A DNA stretch of 10,306 nucleotides from positions 1 to 10,306 of the forward strand of contig CAZFGW010000025.1 in the NCBI GenBank assembly GCA_964518575.1, in the 5' to 3' direction. The notes below the pieces were generated by a model. The model saw only the letters and a program-made list of their open reading frames with translations. It was not told the origin of the DNA and made no database searches. The translations under genes and the position numbers were made by a program. This document shows, piece after piece, positions 10,001 to 10,306 of this stretch; the stretch's first letter is position 1, and the number at the start of each line of letters is the position of its first letter. The stretch comes from MGBC163016 sp964518575. GTDB lineage: Bacteria > Actinomycetota > Coriobacteriia > Coriobacteriales > Eggerthellaceae.

Positions 10001-10250
10001 GCTTGCCCGTATTGCCCTTACCTTGACCGACATCCAGAGCGGTCAGAATGTGAAGGTGGCACTCGGGTCGAGCGAGGATGTGAACGCAGGGTTCAGGATC
10101 GGGGCAGCTCCTGGTGGTGGCGAGATCGCGCTTCCCATCCGCTACGAGATGACGCTTCCGCAGATACTCGCCGAGTCGAAGATCCTCGTACCTGAACAGA
10201 CCGGTGTGGACCTCGCGACCCTCACCTACACCATCCGCGTCGCTAGGTGA
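6745..10250 (+). CDS. InlB B-repeat (Listeria-Bacteroides repeat) C-terminal part of the same giant surface protein
   Basis: This segment has 1,167 codons in frame from 6747 and ends at TGA 10248-10250. It is a chain of about eleven beta-grasp-like repeats of the Listeria-Bacteroides (Flg_new / InlB B) type. Each has a Y-x-I/V-x-F opening, a central G-Y-x-F-x-G-W, and an ending such as L-Y-A-V-W. Such repeats are extracellular spacers or adhesive modules. The first possible start codon is GTG at 6756, but sequence 5' of it (RDN, from 6747) is open and belongs to the same fold. No ribosome binding site can be seen because the upstream bases are N. I therefore treat this as the continuation of the BspA segment rather than a separate gene. 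The last 145 residues form a distinct domain, with no LPXTG sorting motif, hydrophobic tail or basic anchor at the C-terminus (it ends IRVAR). A separate gene starting inside the gap cannot be fully excluded. Confidence 0.88.
7065..8033 (+). repeat. InlB B-type repeats R2-R5, a closely related sub-array
   Basis: Four consecutive repeats lie at 7065-7316, 7329-7547, 7560-7778 and 7791-8033. They share the pattern G-Y-x-F-x-G-W-x-G ... T-I-P-x-x-x-x-G-D-x-x-Y/F-x-A-x-W. R3 and R4 are each 73 residues and start 231 bases apart. Both contain the identical 14-mer ATCCCGCAGCCGGT (7419-7432 and 7653-7666), which fits local tandem duplication. They are typical Listeria-Bacteroides repeats and probably fold as small beta domains in a rod. 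Confidence 0.8.
8046..9812 (+). repeat. InlB B-type repeats R6-R11, divergent sub-array
   Basis: Six longer and more variable repeats lie at about 8046-8318, 8331-8555, 8559-8873, 8886-9191, 9204-9452 and 9465-9812. Their ends read VAQW, YAKW, FATW, YAVW, YSVW and YGTW. They follow the other common form of the family (G-W-A-T/W-Y-x-D ... L-Y-A-x-W) instead of the G-D-x-x-Y-x-A-x-W form of R2-R5. R8, R9 and R11 carry insertions that lengthen them to about 102-116 residues. Confidence 0.75.
9813..10247 (+). other. C-terminal domain of the giant protein, unassigned (possible WxL-like beta sandwich)
   Basis: These 145 residues follow the last InlB repeat and do not show its pattern. They begin L-Q-G-T-V-P-S-S-L-V-F and contain alternating strand-like segments (I-E-P-V-E-A, R-P-I-E-V-A-K-F, I-A-L-T-L-T-D, L-T-Y-T-I-R-V). 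The T-V-P-x-x-L-x-F start, with a later G-x-I-x-P, resembles C-terminal beta-sandwich domains I associate with Gram-positive surface proteins. This is inference from pattern only. There is no LPXTG motif or transmembrane helix, so this domain is the best candidate for holding the protein at the cell wall, if it is held there at all. Confidence 0.45.
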
Positions 10251-10258
10251 TGCACGCA

Positions 10259-10296
10259 AACAGGACAGGGCACTATGCCCTGTCCTGTTATTAATA
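10259..10296 (+). terminator. Rho-independent terminator of the giant gene
   Basis: A perfect 13-bp inverted repeat, AACAGGACAGGGC (10259-10271) and GCCCTGTCCTGTT (10277-10289), encloses the loop ACTAT. It is followed by a T/A-rich tail, TTATTAAT, counted from the last two stem bases. It begins 9 bases after the stop codon, which supports that stop as the true end of the gene and transcript. Confidence 0.9.
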
Positions 10297-10306
10297 GAGA
10301 CAATCA

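Noticed and set aside
10200..10250. LPXTG-type sorting signal at the C-terminus
   Set aside because: No LPxTG-like motif, hydrophobic stretch or basic tail is present before the stop.
9315..10259. 314-codon open frame on the - strand
   Set aside because: It is a shadow of the well-supported + strand coding frame in G+C-rich DNA. Its product is rich in Arg, His and Asp, resembles no family I know, and it overlaps the terminator arm.

Overview
The window lies almost entirely inside one very large, repetitive surface-protein gene on the + strand. It opens in the middle of a reading frame at base 1, with no stop or gene start in view. It closes with a stop codon at 10248-10250 and a clean hairpin terminator at 10259-10289. 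About 3,347 residues of this protein are sequenced here. Base composition is about 60% G+C by eye. The combination of BspA-type (DUF285) repeats with Listeria-Bacteroides (InlB B / Flg_new) repeats in a G+C-rich genome suggests a gut- or mouth-dwelling actinobacterium, most plausibly of the Coriobacteriia, with Bifidobacterium as an alternative. This is inference, since no marker gene is present.

Layout. Bases 1-123 are the tail of a BspA-type unit that began upstream. Bases 124-2037, 2038-3819 and 3820-5847 are three large paralogous units of roughly 640-690 residues (unit 2 is interrupted by an assembly gap). Each begins with an unrecognised header, in which V-x-I-G is followed at a fixed distance by NGFFW and later by GGP. 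A beta-rich flank follows, ending in an APW motif, and then a long run of MF-type BspA/DUF285 leucine-rich repeats. A fourth header at 5848 starts the same way but switches after about 90 residues into InlB-like sequence. Beyond a second gap, 6745-9812 holds about eleven InlB B-type repeats, each ending in an aromatic pair such as YAVW. Bases 9813-10247 form a separate C-terminal domain with no LPXTG motif and no membrane anchor.

Two runs of exactly 100 N (3468-3567 and 6645-6744) are scaffold gaps. The second changes the reading frame, so its true length cannot be 100 unless a real frameshift lies inside it. I therefore read the two coding segments as one gene. By comparison with units 1 and 3, the first gap should really be about 250-260 bases.

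The likely role is that of an extracellular adhesin or surface stalk. The BspA units would form the distal, ligand-facing part and the InlB repeats a spacer toward the cell. No enzyme, RNA gene, mobile element, CRISPR array or defence system is visible.
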